In this document: positions 1 through 9,305 of the stretch, piece by piece
Numbering within the stretch: the stretch's first letter is position 1
Layout of the letters: each line of letters opens with the position of its first letter
From: Mesorhizobium sp. NZP2298
GTDB taxonomy: Bacteria; Pseudomonadota; Alphaproteobacteria; Rhizobiales; Rhizobiaceae
Length of the DNA stretch: 64,000 bases
Assembly (NCBI RefSeq): GCF_013170825.1
Contig: NZ_CP033365.1
Coordinates: forward strand, 6,770,001 to 6,834,000
Direction of reading: 5' to 3'
Program-made: the position numbers and the translations under genes
The notes under the pieces: generated by a model
What the model saw: the letters and a program-made list of their open reading frames with translations, nothing else
Database searches by the model: none
What the model was told of the DNA's origin: nothing

Positions 1-1221
1 GGCGTCGCCGGTGTCTTGCACATTGGCCGCCGAGCTTCGCGACAACCAATCGCTGTTGCTCAATGTACACAGCGCGTATGCTTTCAACGGGAGCAAGAGA
101 AAGATGTTGATGAGTGTGTGGAGCGAGAATCCGAGAAATCGAAGTTGGCGCGCACGAAACGCTGCCACGCTGCAGCGAACTATAGTCATGGCTGCAATCA
201 TCAGGCATGCCGTCCAAGGCACAGTACCTGTCGTTACGAATTGCGCGAGCCCCGCCAGAATCGACAAAGAGAGCAATAATGGGCCAATATTCTGGCCAAT
301 CACGTCCAATGTGAGATAAATATTAAGGCCGCGCAGCAGTTGGAACGCCAGCAACGTGTCACGGAAAGTGCTCCGGGCCCAGCGAAGCTGTTGGCGCAGA
401 TAGGGACCCATGCTGTTGGGAACGACTGTTGCCGCGACGGCCTCCGGGACATACTCTGTTCGAAAGCCTGCTTTCAGCATCAGGATCGTAAGGTGGCGGT
501 CCTCGCCGAAGTCGCTCGGCTTCCCTCGAAAGCGCTGCGTCTCGTACTGATCCAGCAGCGAAACAAGCGCGGATCGCCGGTACATGGCACACGGACCGCA
601 GCAACACATGACGGCACCGAACCGAGCCTGCGCTGCCCGCTCTTCGTTGCAGGCGAGCCAGTATTCCATGTCGATCAACCGCGTCAGCCAAGTTTCACTG
701 CGATTGCTAGCCGCCAACTGGCCCATGGCGGCGCCGACCGCTTGATCTTGCATCTTTAGCGCAAGCCTGGTGATGACGTCCGGGGCGAGTATCGTGTCCG
801 AATCTACATTCAGCACCAAATCTCCGCACGAGCGGCGAATGGCGGCAATCTGCGCCTTGCGCTTTCCGACATTCTTTGGGAGCGCAACGAAGTTGAACCT
901 CGGGTCGCCCGCGTATTCCTCGTGTACACCCACGAGGGCATCGCGGTTTGCAGAACCGTCATCAACAACATAGACCTGCAGTTTGCCGGCGTAGTCCTGA
1001 CTTGCAATGGAAGCCAGGCAGTCCGAGAGGGTGCGAGGCGCCTCGTTGTAGCACGGGATAATGACATCGACGCTCGGCCAAGGCTCACCGCTGGGCGGGT
1101 CGCCCGAGGTCGGCGGTACGTTTGTAGGCAGGGTATAAAAGACCTGCGCGGTTTTATAGACGGTCGACAGCAGCGCGTAAGAGCAGATGGCAACAGTACT
1201 GGCTGAGGCAAATAGGTTCAT
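1..1221 (-). CDS. nodC: NodC, chitin-oligosaccharide synthase (3' end outside window)
   Basis: N-acetylglucosaminyltransferase of the inner membrane that polymerises the chitin-like backbone of Nod factor. It starts MNLFASAS at 1221 and reads without a stop to base 1 (407 residues; the family is usually about 420-425, so only the extreme C-terminus is missing). Visible are an N-terminal hydrophobic segment, the GT2 motifs VVDDGS and NVDSDT, the QLRW motif of processive beta-glycosyltransferases, and several C-terminal membrane segments. It lies 127 bp downstream of nodA in the same direction, so both are probably read from the nod box at 2034-2080. nodB is not beside it, which fits the Mesorhizobium arrangement. 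Confidence 0.95.
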   Translation of the reverse strand, partial: MNLFASASTVAICSYALLSTVYKTAQVFYTLPTNVPPTSGDPPSGEPWPSVDVIIPCYNEAPRTLSDCLASIASQDYAGKLQVYVVDDGSANRDALVGVHEEYAGDPRFNFVALPKNVGKRKAQIAAIRRSCGDLVLNVDSDTILAPDVITRLALKMQDQAVGAAMGQLAASNRSETWLTRLIDMEYWLACNEERAAQARFGAVMCCCGPCAMYRRSALVSLLDQYETQRFRGKPSDFGEDRHLTILMLKAGFRTEYVPEAVAATVVPNSMGPYLRQQLRWARSTFRDTLLAFQLLRGLNIYLTLDVIGQNIGPLLLSLSILAGLAQFVTTGTVPWTACLMIAAMTIVRCSVAAFRARQLRFLGFSLHTLINIFLLLPLKAYALCTLSNSDWLSRSSAANVQDTGDA

Positions 1222-1348
1222 GAGATGTCAGATTTTTCAGTGAATTTGAGGGAAGCGGGCGGATAGTAAAACCGCGGCCAATGCTGGAATCAGCTCGATC
1301 AACGCCATGGGGGCGGGTCGCGCTGACTGACGTCGTAGCGGGTGTCCT

Positions 1349-1942
1349 TCATAGCTCTGGACCGTTCCGATCGATCAAAGTGCCGGCCGGCCACTCGCTC
1401 ATTGAGCGTCCAATTGGGAGCACCAGGACAAGTACGTTGTCGTCGATTCGCGTGGGAGGCAGATCGAGGTACACGTCCGGGTGGGTTGAACGCACGCGAA
1501 CGCCCGACAAAATGTTCGCCAAGCCTTTGCGGCAGAACCTCGAAACATGGTTCCGGAGCGCGGGCCGCACCGAGCCGAACGCGAATGGAACGCCAAGCTG
1601 CTGCAGCACCGGATACATCACGCTGATCGAATGGGCGATTCCTAGCCCCTCAAGATCCGGACGCACCCCGTATAGACCGAGTTCAGCGACAAGCAGATCA
1701 TCGTCGCCAACTTTGATGTATCGGCGCAGCAGTCCCAAGTGAGCCGCTACCCCGTCCACATCATAGCCGATTACGCGGAGCTCCGGCCTTGCACCGGCCC
1801 AACTTCGACCGCCTGCGAATTGCTTCCCATTAAAGGCTCCGGTCGGCTCATAGGTCTTCCGGAAGAACTCAGAGAGTTCGAGGTGTTCGGGAAGCTGCAA
1901 CTCATTTTCCCAGCATAACCTCCACTGCATGTCAGGGCGCAT
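1349..1942 (-). CDS. nodA: NodA, Nod-factor N-acyltransferase
   Basis: Transfers the fatty acyl chain to the deacetylated non-reducing sugar of the Nod-factor backbone. The 197-residue product begins [15 protein letters not shown] and ends [14 protein letters not shown], the typical NodA ends and length. The open frame extends further upstream, but the start at 1942 matches the family and follows a GAGGAAG ribosome-binding site. The nod box lies about 90 bp upstream. nodC follows in the same direction. Confidence 0.96.
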   Translation of the reverse strand: MRPDMQWRLCWENELQLPEHLELSEFFRKTYEPTGAFNGKQFAGGRSWAGARPELRVIGYDVDGVAAHLGLLRRYIKVGDDDLLVAELGLYGVRPDLEGLGIAHSISVMYPVLQQLGVPFAFGSVRPALRNHVSRFCRKGLANILSGVRVRSTHPDVYLDLPPTRIDDNVLVLVLPIGRSMSEWPAGTLIDRNGPEL

Positions 1943-2033
1943 GCGAAGACTTCCTCTTTTTCGGGTTCTTTTGTGCACCTCACGCGGTAGAGCAATGGCG
2001 GTGCATGTCATGGGTCTATGAACGACCCTCCCG

Positions 2034-2080
2034 GATTGGTAAAATTGATTGTTTAGATCGCGAGCATCCACGCTATGGAT
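2034..2080 (-). promoter_or_regulatory. nod box upstream of nodA-nodC
   Basis: Read on the minus strand it has the ATCCAT...GTGGATG half, then ATCTAAACAATCAATTTT, then ACCAATC, a near-consensus 47-bp NodD-binding nod box. It is oriented toward nodA, 92 bp before the start codon. The remains of a divergent nodD start begin 10 bp on its other side. Confidence 0.95.
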
Positions 2081-2089
2081 GTTAAAACC

Positions 2090-2137
2090 ATGCCTTTCAA
2101 AGGCCCTGATCTGAACCTTCTGGTCGTGCTCGATTGG
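2090..2137 (+). pseudogene. 5' stub of nodD (LysR-family flavonoid regulator)
   Basis: Reading + from ATG 2090 gives [15 protein letters not shown], which closely matches the NodD N-terminus (RFKGLDLNLLVALD). Homology stops after about 16 codons and unrelated sequence plus an IS110 fragment follow. Position and orientation, divergent from nodA across the nod box, are those of a classical nodD. This looks like the scar of a deleted nodD; no intact nodD is in the window. Confidence 0.8.
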
Positions 2138-2237
2138 CCCGATAAGCGGCGGCACCGATGGCAGCTGTCGGTGACACAACCTGATTCAAGAGCGGCCGCC
2201 AGCGCGTGGCTGCGCCCGTGCCGAAGCAGCGATCAAG

Positions 2238-2450
2238 TGGAGGATGGCCCGACTGTTAGGCGTCAGCAAACGCGGCGACCGTTGGCGCACGCTGATGATG
2301 CATGGCGATCGCGCAGCTCTGGATCGCCGGCGGCAAACAGGTTCCGCGAAGCTCTGGCTCGACAAGTTGCGGCAAGGCGGCATGCCAATGGCGCGATGGT
2401 CGCGCTCGCCAACAGGAATCGTCTGGTCAATGCTTTCGAGTGTTGCCAGT
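2238..2450 (+). pseudogene. IS110-family transposase fragment
   Basis: One frame reads LLGVSKRGDRWRTLMMHGDRA and a second reads NGAMVALANRNRLVNAF. Both resemble the C-terminal part of IS110 (Transposase_20) enzymes (KRGDRYLRTLLIHGARA ... VALANKNARI), so at least one frameshift separates them. No complete element or ends are visible. It lies just beyond the nodD stub, between nodA and nodS. Confidence 0.7.
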
Positions 2451-2615
2451 CAACCGGACTGTCGGTGAAAGCACCTGGAGAGCGGGAAGGAGGGCGCGCC
2501 CGGATGGCGCTACTTCGAACGAATTGCTTGAGGTTTGGCAGCCTGGAACCCCTAGCTTGAGCACCTGAGGGTCAGCTTGACACCACAGAAGCGCACACAG
2601 TTTCCAAGTGTTTTA

Positions 2616-3224
2616 TCAGGAAGCGGAAATCGGCTTTCGGAAGAGAGCCAGCAGGCAGTCTTCATTGATCGACGCGCCCCGGCACTCGATGCACTCGATC
2701 TCGGTCAACGATTCGTTCAGCATGGCGATGGTGGTCTCTGCACCAGCAGCGTGCCCCCAGCGTTGGCAATTGGCGTCACGTGCCGACCCGAAAACCAGCT
2801 GCCCGCCTGGCGCAAGCAGACCTACCAGGTTGCGGACTGCCGCGCGGATCTGAACGAGGTCTCCGACGTAGTAAAGAACCTCCGCCACGACGATCAGGTC
2901 GAACAGCTCATCACTCGAAAACTGTTGAACATCGGAAATTATCCAGCTGATGTGCGGCGGCTCCTTCATGCGTAAACGTGCTCGCGTAATCGCTGGCTCG
3001 ACGACATCGATCACAGTGAGCCGCTGGCAAATGGGGGCTAGCCGCTCCGTAAAAGCGCCGGCAGCGCACCCAACTTCGAGCGCATTTGCGACTCGACCTT
3101 GCGCAAGTGACAACCGGAGAATTTGGGTGTGGCGCTCCCGCTCGAACGGGTTGCCATCAAGCCGCCATGGATCGTCTGCGGCCATTTCTCGATTCAGCAG
3201 TTCATGATCGATTTTATGGGTCAA
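2616..3224 (-). CDS. nodS: NodS, SAM-dependent Nod-factor N-methyltransferase
   Basis: Methylates the nitrogen of the non-reducing sugar of deacetylated chitin oligomers during Nod-factor synthesis. 202 residues, near the family length. NodS hallmarks: AADDPWRLDGNPFERERH near the N-terminus, the SAM-binding motif LEVGCAAGAFTE (about residues 49-60), FDLIVVAEVLYY and LVFGSARDANC. The best start is TTG at 3224 with AGGTG just upstream; no ATG fits. It has its own nod box about 310 bp upstream and is separated from nodA by the nodD/IS110 debris. Confidence 0.92.
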   Translation of the reverse strand: MTHKIDHELLNREMAADDPWRLDGNPFERERHTQILRLSLAQGRVANALEVGCAAGAFTERLAPICQRLTVIDVVEPAITRARLRMKEPPHISWIISDVQQFSSDELFDLIVVAEVLYYVGDLVQIRAAVRNLVGLLAPGGQLVFGSARDANCQRWGHAAGAETTIAMLNESLTEIECIECRGASINEDCLLALFRKPISAS

Positions 3225-3681
3225 ATTCGCACCTAGCTAAGGCAGCAATCACCGGCGCTGCAAATGCCGTCAGATGTCGGTAGGGTCGGGGCCCGGGCAC
3301 GCTAATTCTGAGAAGCGGGGTGGTTCGTGAGACCCGATGTCAAAACACGAGTCCGTTGGACGCGCGACATAGACACCGATGAGGAAGAACGTCCCGGCAG
3401 CAATTTCCACTGCCTTCGGATCGTTGCATTCTGTTGCTCCTTTGGGGCCAGGTGGTTGGTGCTCAGGCTTTTTCGTCGGACGCAGTTGCGGGCCTAGGCA
3501 GTTGATTTCGGTCACCCTCCTAATAGGGTCGGCAGGATTGGCAAAATTGATTGTTTGGATAACAACCATCCGCGCCCTAAAACATCGAAGGCGGAATTGG
3601 CGTGGCTGGGGTCCGCGCCTGTGTGGCTGGCCGGCAAACGCATTGCGGCGCGCGGGAATTGCGCACCCACACGGCGATTGA
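3225..3681. other. nodS leader region
   Basis: Apart from the second nod box this 450-bp stretch contains no gene I can recognise. Open frames crossing it run through the nod box and show no family motifs. It is probably the untranslated leader of nodS plus decayed sequence. Confidence 0.5.
3536..3582 (-). promoter_or_regulatory. Second nod box, upstream of nodS
   Basis: Minus-strand reading shows GCGGATG, then ATCCAAACAATCAATTTT, then GCCAATC. The 3' half is near perfect. The outer ATCCAT arm of the 5' half is degenerate. It is oriented toward nodS, 312 bp from its start codon, so NodD control of nodS separate from nodAC is likely. Confidence 0.85.
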
Positions 3682-3957
3682 CACGCTGACGATCCGCGAT
3701 GGAAGAGGCTCGCGGCATTCAGCAGCCCCATCTTCATCAAATATGGATCCTACCTTGCGCAGGAGATTGTCGATCTCGCGGACGCGATCGAGTTTGTGGA
3801 GGAGTGGCCGGAGGGCCGCCGCAGTCTGATCCATGCCGTGGATCGCTGCTTCCGGTTCGGGCGGTGGACAGGTGTAGGTTCGTTCGGCCGCCCACCTCAT
3901 CTTGTGCCGCGTATGCCGTCTGCTCGGTCGCGCTGTTGGGCAGGGCACGACCGATGA
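3682..3957 (+). pseudogene. DUF982-family fragment
   Basis: One frame reads FSSPIFIKYGSYLAQEIVDL then ADAIEFVEEWPEGRRSLIHA, which closely matches the intact DUF982 protein at 22225-22527 (AFSSPLFVKRATHIIQEI ... LADAIDFLNEWPEDRR). Similarity ends after the first helix region and no convincing start codon precedes it, so this is a truncated copy. DUF982 proteins are small, of unknown function, and abundant in rhizobia. Confidence 0.6.
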
Positions 3958-4246
3958 AGGCAGAATATCACCAGCCTGCGCCGGATGCGGCTGACCATGG
4001 TGGAGAACGACAAGCGTGCAACCGCGGAACCGCTACCTGGTGTAAAGATACCTCGTTGTCCGCCCGAACCAGGAACACGAACGCTTGAAAGAGCAGATCA
4101 CGCTTTCGCCCATGCAAGGGGAGGAAGGCGTCATGCTCTTCACTGGGATCGTCGATTCCGCGCAGCCGCGACCGCTCACATCGACCCACACTCGCCAGCC
4201 TGCTACGACGCCAGCACGCTGATGATGAGACTATGGTGACTGGGGT

Positions 4247-5428
4247 TCACCGCCTCAGCATGGCCGCAATGCCATGACGGACAAAGGGAAGATGTTGGCC
4301 GAGGCGCAGCCCGACATGCCTTGCAAGCCGTGCCGCCGGATGCTCGCTTGAGTAGAGTCCGACGAGGATATTCGTAGCGTGATAGAGCGGCGCCGCCGAC
4401 AGGCGCAGTCGGCTTTCATATCTGTGGAGCATGTCGGGGTCGGCAATGTCGCGACGGTCGCGCCATGCGGTCTCTATACCGCGGGCGAGCTGCTTCTGGC
4501 CGCCGAGGCCGATGTTGAAGCCATGCGCGGTCACCGGGTGCATGCCAATGGCAGCGTCGCCGATCAATGCGGCGCTCGGCGCCCGGAACCTGTGCGCCCA
4601 GGTCGTGGCCAACGGATAGATATAGCGTTGGCTTGCCAGGTTCATATTGCCGAGGCGCCCTCGACAGCGCTTTGTCAACTCCCTCAGGAACAACTCGTCG
4701 TCGAGGGCAAGCAGTCCGTCGGCCTCGTTTGAGGGCAAAGTCAAAAGCAGCGACGACACGCCTGGCGCGAGGGGCAACATCGCCACCGTCTGATGGTGAT
4801 CGAACCATTCGATCGCGATCTGGCGGTGTGGGCGCTCGTGCCTCACCCGGCAAATCAGCATCGAGTTGCCAAGCCGATTGATATCGGCGCCAATGCCGAG
4901 CAGATTGCGGGTGGCGGAAAAACGCGAATCGGCTGCAACGAGAAGCCGAGCGCTCAGCTGCCTGCCATTGGAGAGCGTTATCACTGCTCCTTGACGGCTG
5001 TTTGTTGAACGCACGACCGAGTGGCCGCACAGCAGCCGGGCATGGCCCCGCAAGCGGATGATCTTGAACAGGGCATCGCGGATCTGGCAATTCGGGACCA
5101 GAACGCCCAGTGGTTCCGCGGATCCGCCGGGGGAATCGAAACACAACGCAAACGGGCTCGATCCGTTGAGGACGCGTGCGCCTTGAAGCGGTGACTTGTC
5201 CGAAGCGGAGATAACATCCCAGGCGCCGAGCTCGCGAAGGATTCCAATCGAGGCGTGGGTGAGCGCGATCTCGCGACCGTCGAAAGCCGGACTTGCCAGT
5301 CTTTCCAGGGACTGCCCTTCGACAACCGCCAGTTTGAGCTGGCTACGGGCAAGCGATGCGGCGAAGGAAAGTCCGACCGGCCCGGCGCCCACGACAATAA
5401 TGTCGAAGCTGTCGTCACAGCCGGCCAT
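4247..5428 (-). CDS. UbiH/UbiF/UbiM-type FAD-dependent hydroxylase
   Basis: 393-residue flavoprotein monooxygenase. It has the N-terminal Rossmann motif IIVVGAGPVGLSFAASLAR (about residues 10-28) and the second FAD motif GDAAIGMHPVTAHGFNIGLG near residue 295, the signature of ubiquinone-ring hydroxylases. MHPVTAHGFN is especially like UbiM. Full length. A role in quinone hydroxylation, or hydroxylation of another aromatic, is inferred from family. The next gene upstream on the strand is a 2OG-type dioxygenase, about 420 bp away, so a shared transcript is uncertain. Confidence 0.8.
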   Translation of the reverse strand: MAGCDDSFDIIVVGAGPVGLSFAASLARSQLKLAVVEGQSLERLASPAFDGREIALTHASIGILRELGAWDVISASDKSPLQGARVLNGSSPFALCFDSPGGSAEPLGVLVPNCQIRDALFKIIRLRGHARLLCGHSVVRSTNSRQGAVITLSNGRQLSARLLVAADSRFSATRNLLGIGADINRLGNSMLICRVRHERPHRQIAIEWFDHHQTVAMLPLAPGVSSLLLTLPSNEADGLLALDDELFLRELTKRCRGRLGNMNLASQRYIYPLATTWAHRFRAPSAALIGDAAIGMHPVTAHGFNIGLGGQKQLARGIETAWRDRRDIADPDMLHRYESRLRLSAAPLYHATNILVGLYSSEHPAARLARHVGLRLGQHLPFVRHGIAAMLRR

Positions 5429-5846
5429 CAGCGTGGCGCCAGCGCGTCGGTTCTCTTCGTGAGATGATGGGGGAGTCGAGCCGCATGTCGTGCATCGATT
5501 GCGCTGTGATCTATTGCCCGCATCGCCTCAAGCGCGGTTCTCACGTCGGTTCCTGGCTGGTGAAGCGTCATTTGCCTGCCGTATGATCTGGATTGTCAAG
5601 ATGATGGGAGCGACGACCAGGCTGTCGGTCAGCCCATGCGTTTTCCCGTGAAGGACTGGCGATCAAACCACGCCGACAAGGGCGTGGCCTTGATCTGGGT
5701 CAGTCGAGGCGGAACCGGAGTCAGATGACATCGATCCAATCCAGTCATGTGCCAGCTGATCCCATGACGACGCCATGGCACCAGCCAGCCCAAGGAAGAA
5801 CCAGGCGTCCGATCTGGGGAAGGCTGTTTTAAGGACTTTTGCGAGA
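5429..5846. other. Intergenic region between dioxygenase and UbiH-like gene
   Basis: No recognisable gene. A 68-codon minus-strand frame at 5663-5869 overlaps the end of the dioxygenase gene and has neither a good ribosome-binding site nor a recognised family; I do not call it. Confidence 0.4.
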
Positions 5847-6821
5847 TCAGCGAATAACCGGCTCGCCATGGAAGCGCCGGCGCGAGGGCGGCGAGACGCC
5901 GAAGCCGACTTCCATCATCAGCCGTGGCGTGCGCGAAGGCACGGTGCCCATATGGAAGCCGAACGGATCCTCGACGAAGCCGAGGCCGGCTTCGCCGGTC
6001 AGCGTGACGGGACTGTCATCGCCATAGACCTTGAGAACCTCCTGCGCCGGATGGCCGACAAGCAGCGTCAGCTGATGCTTGATGGCGCGGCGGTTATGAC
6101 TGCCACGGACATAGACATGCGGGCCGGTGCCTTCGTCGACCGGCGTCAGATAGAAGAAGAATTTCAGCATCCGCCAGTCATCGAGATCGAAATGATACTT
6201 GCCCAGCGAGGCACGGTTCTTGTCGGCGTCGGAAGCCTCGCTGGTCGGGAAGCTCCACCAGACGCGTGTGGTGATCAATTTCGCCTGAGCGCCCAGATAA
6301 TGCGCGGCGATGTCGAGCAGCAGCGGATCGTTCTGGATGGCGACCGCTGCCTTGCAGCCGAGGATGTGTTCGAAAAAGTGGCCGCTGAGCAGCGAGCGGC
6401 CGAAACGCTTCTCGGCCTCGGCATGGTCCTCAGCCATGAATTCGAGACGGCGATCGAAATTGCCGAAACAAGGCGTGTAGCGGGCGAAGGCGGCGATTTC
6501 CTCATGGATGGAAGTCGGCAGGACGAGCCCGCAAAACAGCCCGTCCGACCGCAGCGCCTCGAGAACGTCCTGGCGATCGACGCCGGCAAACATGGTGTCG
6601 TGGGCTTTTTGCGACACGCGAACCGGCTTAGCCCCACGCCAGTGCATCCGGCGCGCCGGCATGGTGCGGGCGAGCACGAACATCGGCAGCCAGGCCGGAT
6701 TCTCGCGAATGTCCGACAGATAGGTCGGAATGCGCACGGCGATGCGGCGCAGCACCCCGCCGTTTCGCGCGATGGCCTCGAGACTGGCGGCGCCAGATTT
6801 GTCAGGGCTCGAAAGGGTCAT
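5847..6821 (-). CDS. Phytanoyl-CoA dioxygenase (PhyH)-like 2-oxoglutarate/Fe(II) oxygenase
   Basis: 324 residues. The PhyH-like iron triad is visible: H210 and D212 in KYHFDLDDWRML and the distal H290 in FGFHMGTVPSRTPR, whose arginine could bind 2-oxoglutarate. The segment DEGTGPHVYVRGSHNRRA is also typical of the family. The N-terminal 130 residues resemble uncharacterised rhizobial relatives. The substrate is unknown. It may form a loose unit with the downstream flavin hydroxylase. The start ATG at 6821 has only a weak GGACCT upstream. Confidence 0.75.
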   Translation of the reverse strand: MTLSSPDKSGAASLEAIARNGGVLRRIAVRIPTYLSDIRENPAWLPMFVLARTMPARRMHWRGAKPVRVSQKAHDTMFAGVDRQDVLEALRSDGLFCGLVLPTSIHEEIAAFARYTPCFGNFDRRLEFMAEDHAEAEKRFGRSLLSGHFFEHILGCKAAVAIQNDPLLLDIAAHYLGAQAKLITTRVWWSFPTSEASDADKNRASLGKYHFDLDDWRMLKFFFYLTPVDEGTGPHVYVRGSHNRRAIKHQLTLLVGHPAQEVLKVYGDDSPVTLTGEAGLGFVEDPFGFHMGTVPSRTPRLMMEVGFGVSPPSRRRFHGEPVIR

Positions 6822-7062
6822 GAAGGTCCTCAGCTATGAATGCAATATGATATTGACGAAGCATCTCTTTTCACTGCCTCGCCGCTGGTCCAAGCCCGAT
6901 TCCCGCAACGGAAGGACGTGTAGGCGCGCGTCGGTTTTTGTGCAATGCACAATAGCCTTGCGCGTGGCACATGCTGTTCGGATCGCCGTGCATCAGCCAA
7001 TATTCCAGCGGAAGGCAAACGGCGCGGCGGCACTTGACAAGCGCCGCCGCCCGGCTTGGCAC

Positions 7063-8793
7063 CTATTGGCGGACGAACAGCGGCTGGACCGTGGCCCATT
7101 GATCGGCGGTGCGGAAGCCGCCTCGTTTCGTGTAGCTTTCGACCGGGAATTTCATCCAGTTGGGCAGCCAGCCGTCAACCTTCTGCCTGCCGTTCTCGCC
7201 CGCGAGGCAATCGCGGATGATCTTCTTTTGCGTCTTGACCTTCTCGGCGACATTGCCGTCGGCGACAGGCTTGCCGGCGAGGTCGGCCAACATTGCATTG
7301 GCGATCTCCTTGTCGCGCAGCAGATCGAAGAAGGCGTCGTCCGCTTGCCACCACGCGCCCATGTCGATGGTCAGATGGTTGCCGAGCGCCTCGACGACGG
7401 CGCTGCCGGCTTCGAGCGTCTCGGCCATGACAAGGCTGAGAACGCGCATGACGTCGTCGTCGCAAAGTGCCAGCAAACGGGCGAAGACGGCGGCAAGCGC
7501 AAAGGCGTCGCCATTGCCGCCGGCTATCGCACCCTCCTCGTCGGCCTGCCCAAGCAGCGCAAGCACCGCGCGCCGTTTTTCGGCGAAGGCGGCTTCGGCC
7601 CTGGACGCGGCAATGCTTGCCGCCACCGCTTCATTGGCGGTGCGCTGCGGCTCGCGGCGAACCTGCCACAGGCCCGAGCCTGCGATGGCATGCGCCACCA
7701 TCAGGCGCAGCGCGACACAAGGATGGTCGAGCATGGCGGTGCGCACGGCAGCGTGGCGGTGCAGATCGAGATAGTTCTGCATCGGCCCGGTGAGTTCCGG
7801 CCGCGACGGCTTGGCGGGGGTTTCGTCGTGCGCGCCGCCCTCGCCTTGCACGCGGGCGCGGCGGGCCTCCTTGCGCGACAGCCAGCCCTCGTGGCACTCG
7901 ACCGCGCCGCGATGCGAGACTGAGATGAAGACCTTGCCGCCCTTCTTCCTCGGCGTCTTCTCATAGTCCCAAGACTGGAAATGCTGCCCCGGTTCGAGCA
8001 CGGCCACCTCGGGCCAGCCGGCTTCCAGATAGGCATCGCGTTTGGCGGCAATGGCCTCGTTCTGCTTTTGCCAGAACAGGTCGGCGTCGGCGAAATAGCT
8101 GTCCTCGCCGAACAGGTCGCAGACGATCAGGCCCGGATAATCCTCGATGGCAAACAGCGCCACCTTGGTGGAAATCGACTGGCCGCCGAACAGCCATTGT
8201 TTCAACTGGTGGCCGCGTGGCGCGTATTGCTCGGGATCGGCATAAAGCGCCAGCCAATCCTTCTGCTGCGCCTTCGATGCCATGGTCAGATGGCGCGCCG
8301 TCTCGGCGTCGATGTCGGCGCGCCGATAGGCCTCGCGGATTTTGGGCAGAAGATCGCCGAGCGCCAGAATGCGTTTGACCAGAAGCTCGGTGATGCCGAA
8401 GGTTGCGGCGATATCTGGTATGGTGCGGCCTTCCCTCATCAGCCGCGAAAACGTCTCCCACTGCGACACCTCGTCGGGATCGAGCCGGGCGAAGTTTTCG
8501 ATCAGCGAGGCCTCGAGCGCGTCGGCGTCGTCGCCGTCCTCCATGATGGCGCAGGGCAAGGCATTGCGCTGGCCTCGCTCGTCGGCGAGCGACTTCGCGG
8601 CGAAATAGCGCCGCCGGCCGGCGACGATCTCGAAGCTTTCCGGCGTGCCGTTGGGCCGCACCAGAAGCGGCACCAGGACGCCGCGCGCGCGAACCGATGG
8701 CAGGATGTCCGACACGTCGGGTGCGCGTTTGGAATGCCGCATGTTGAGCGCGGAAATGTTGAGCTTATCAAGCGGAATGTGGGCAAGTTGCAT
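7063..8793 (-). CDS. ParB/RepB/Spo0J-family nuclease-like protein of an ICE/plasmid maintenance operon
   Basis: 576 residues from ATG 8793, which has a GGAG site upstream (the open frame extends further but that part is unlike the family). ParB N-domain: the N-terminus sets out PLDKLN, then VLVPLLVRPNG, the GRRRYFAAKSLA box, and LIENFARLDPDEVSQWETF, followed by the helix-turn-helix TIPDIAATFGITELLVKRIL. The long C-terminal extension is typical of the large ParB-like proteins of alphaproteobacterial plasmids and symbiosis islands. No ParA partner is adjacent. Last gene of the ArdC operon. Confidence 0.85.
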   Translation of the reverse strand: MQLAHIPLDKLNISALNMRHSKRAPDVSDILPSVRARGVLVPLLVRPNGTPESFEIVAGRRRYFAAKSLADERGQRNALPCAIMEDGDDADALEASLIENFARLDPDEVSQWETFSRLMREGRTIPDIAATFGITELLVKRILALGDLLPKIREAYRRADIDAETARHLTMASKAQQKDWLALYADPEQYAPRGHQLKQWLFGGQSISTKVALFAIEDYPGLIVCDLFGEDSYFADADLFWQKQNEAIAAKRDAYLEAGWPEVAVLEPGQHFQSWDYEKTPRKKGGKVFISVSHRGAVECHEGWLSRKEARRARVQGEGGAHDETPAKPSRPELTGPMQNYLDLHRHAAVRTAMLDHPCVALRLMVAHAIAGSGLWQVRREPQRTANEAVAASIAASRAEAAFAEKRRAVLALLGQADEEGAIAGGNGDAFALAAVFARLLALCDDDVMRVLSLVMAETLEAGSAVVEALGNHLTIDMGAWWQADDAFFDLLRDKEIANAMLADLAGKPVADGNVAEKVKTQKKIIRDCLAGENGRQKVDGWLPNWMKFPVESYTKRGGFRTADQWATVQPLFVRQ

Positions 8794-8872
8794 GGTTTGT
8801 CTCCTTCGTTTCAGGGGTGGGATTGCCCCGCCGCAGAGGCTGCAAGCCGGCGCGGCGGGACGGTTTTCGCGC

Positions 8873-9292
8873 CTAGCGGCGCGTCTGTTCCGCCGTGTCG
8901 GGCGGAAGCTTGGGATGGGCGTTGCCAAGGGCCTCTGCCGCCTGTCGCAGCAGCCGCTCGGCTTCGGTGATGTGGCCGGCGCTGCACGCTGCCTGGGCGT
9001 AAACGGAGAGCGGAAAGCGGGCCTTGAACGAGAGGTCGCGCTCGATGCCGAGGCCAAGCCGCCCCTTGACGCTTGCAAGCTCGGCAAGGCTGACGCTGCC
9101 GAGTTCGGGGAAGCCGAAGCCGAGGTCGCAAAGGCCGAACAGGGTGTCGCCGTCGGCGTCGAGTTCGGTGAGAAGCCAGGTTGCCGGCCCGGTCGGATCG
9201 AACAGTTTGACTACCGGGACATGGTCGGTTTCGGTGTCGGTTGCGCCATTGGCGAGCAGCCGGGCGCGAAGCTCGTCGGTAATCAGGATCAT
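8873..9292 (-). CDS. DUF2958-domain protein
   Basis: 139 residues from ATG 9292 with GGAG upstream. It begins MILITDELRARLLANG and contains VVKLFDPTGPATWLLTELDA and GLCDLGFGFPELGSVSL, the pattern of DUF2958, a small family found almost only in plasmid/ICE operons beside ArdC and ParB-like genes. Function unknown. It sits 79 bp before the ParB-like gene and 13 bp after the small ORF at 9306-9494. Confidence 0.85.
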   Translation of the reverse strand: MILITDELRARLLANGATDTETDHVPVVKLFDPTGPATWLLTELDADGDTLFGLCDLGFGFPELGSVSLAELASVKGRLGLGIERDLSFKARFPLSVYAQAACSAGHITEAERLLRQAAEALGNAHPKLPPDTAEQTRR

Positions 9293-9305
9293 GGCAAAAC
9301 TCCTC

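Noticed and set aside
3270..3740. 156-codon minus-strand frame upstream of nodS
   Set aside because: Runs through the nod box and has no recognisable motif; more likely leader DNA.
5775..6839. 354-codon open frame on + across the dioxygenase gene
   Set aside because: Antisense shadow of the minus-strand PhyH-like gene; no domain motifs in the + frame.
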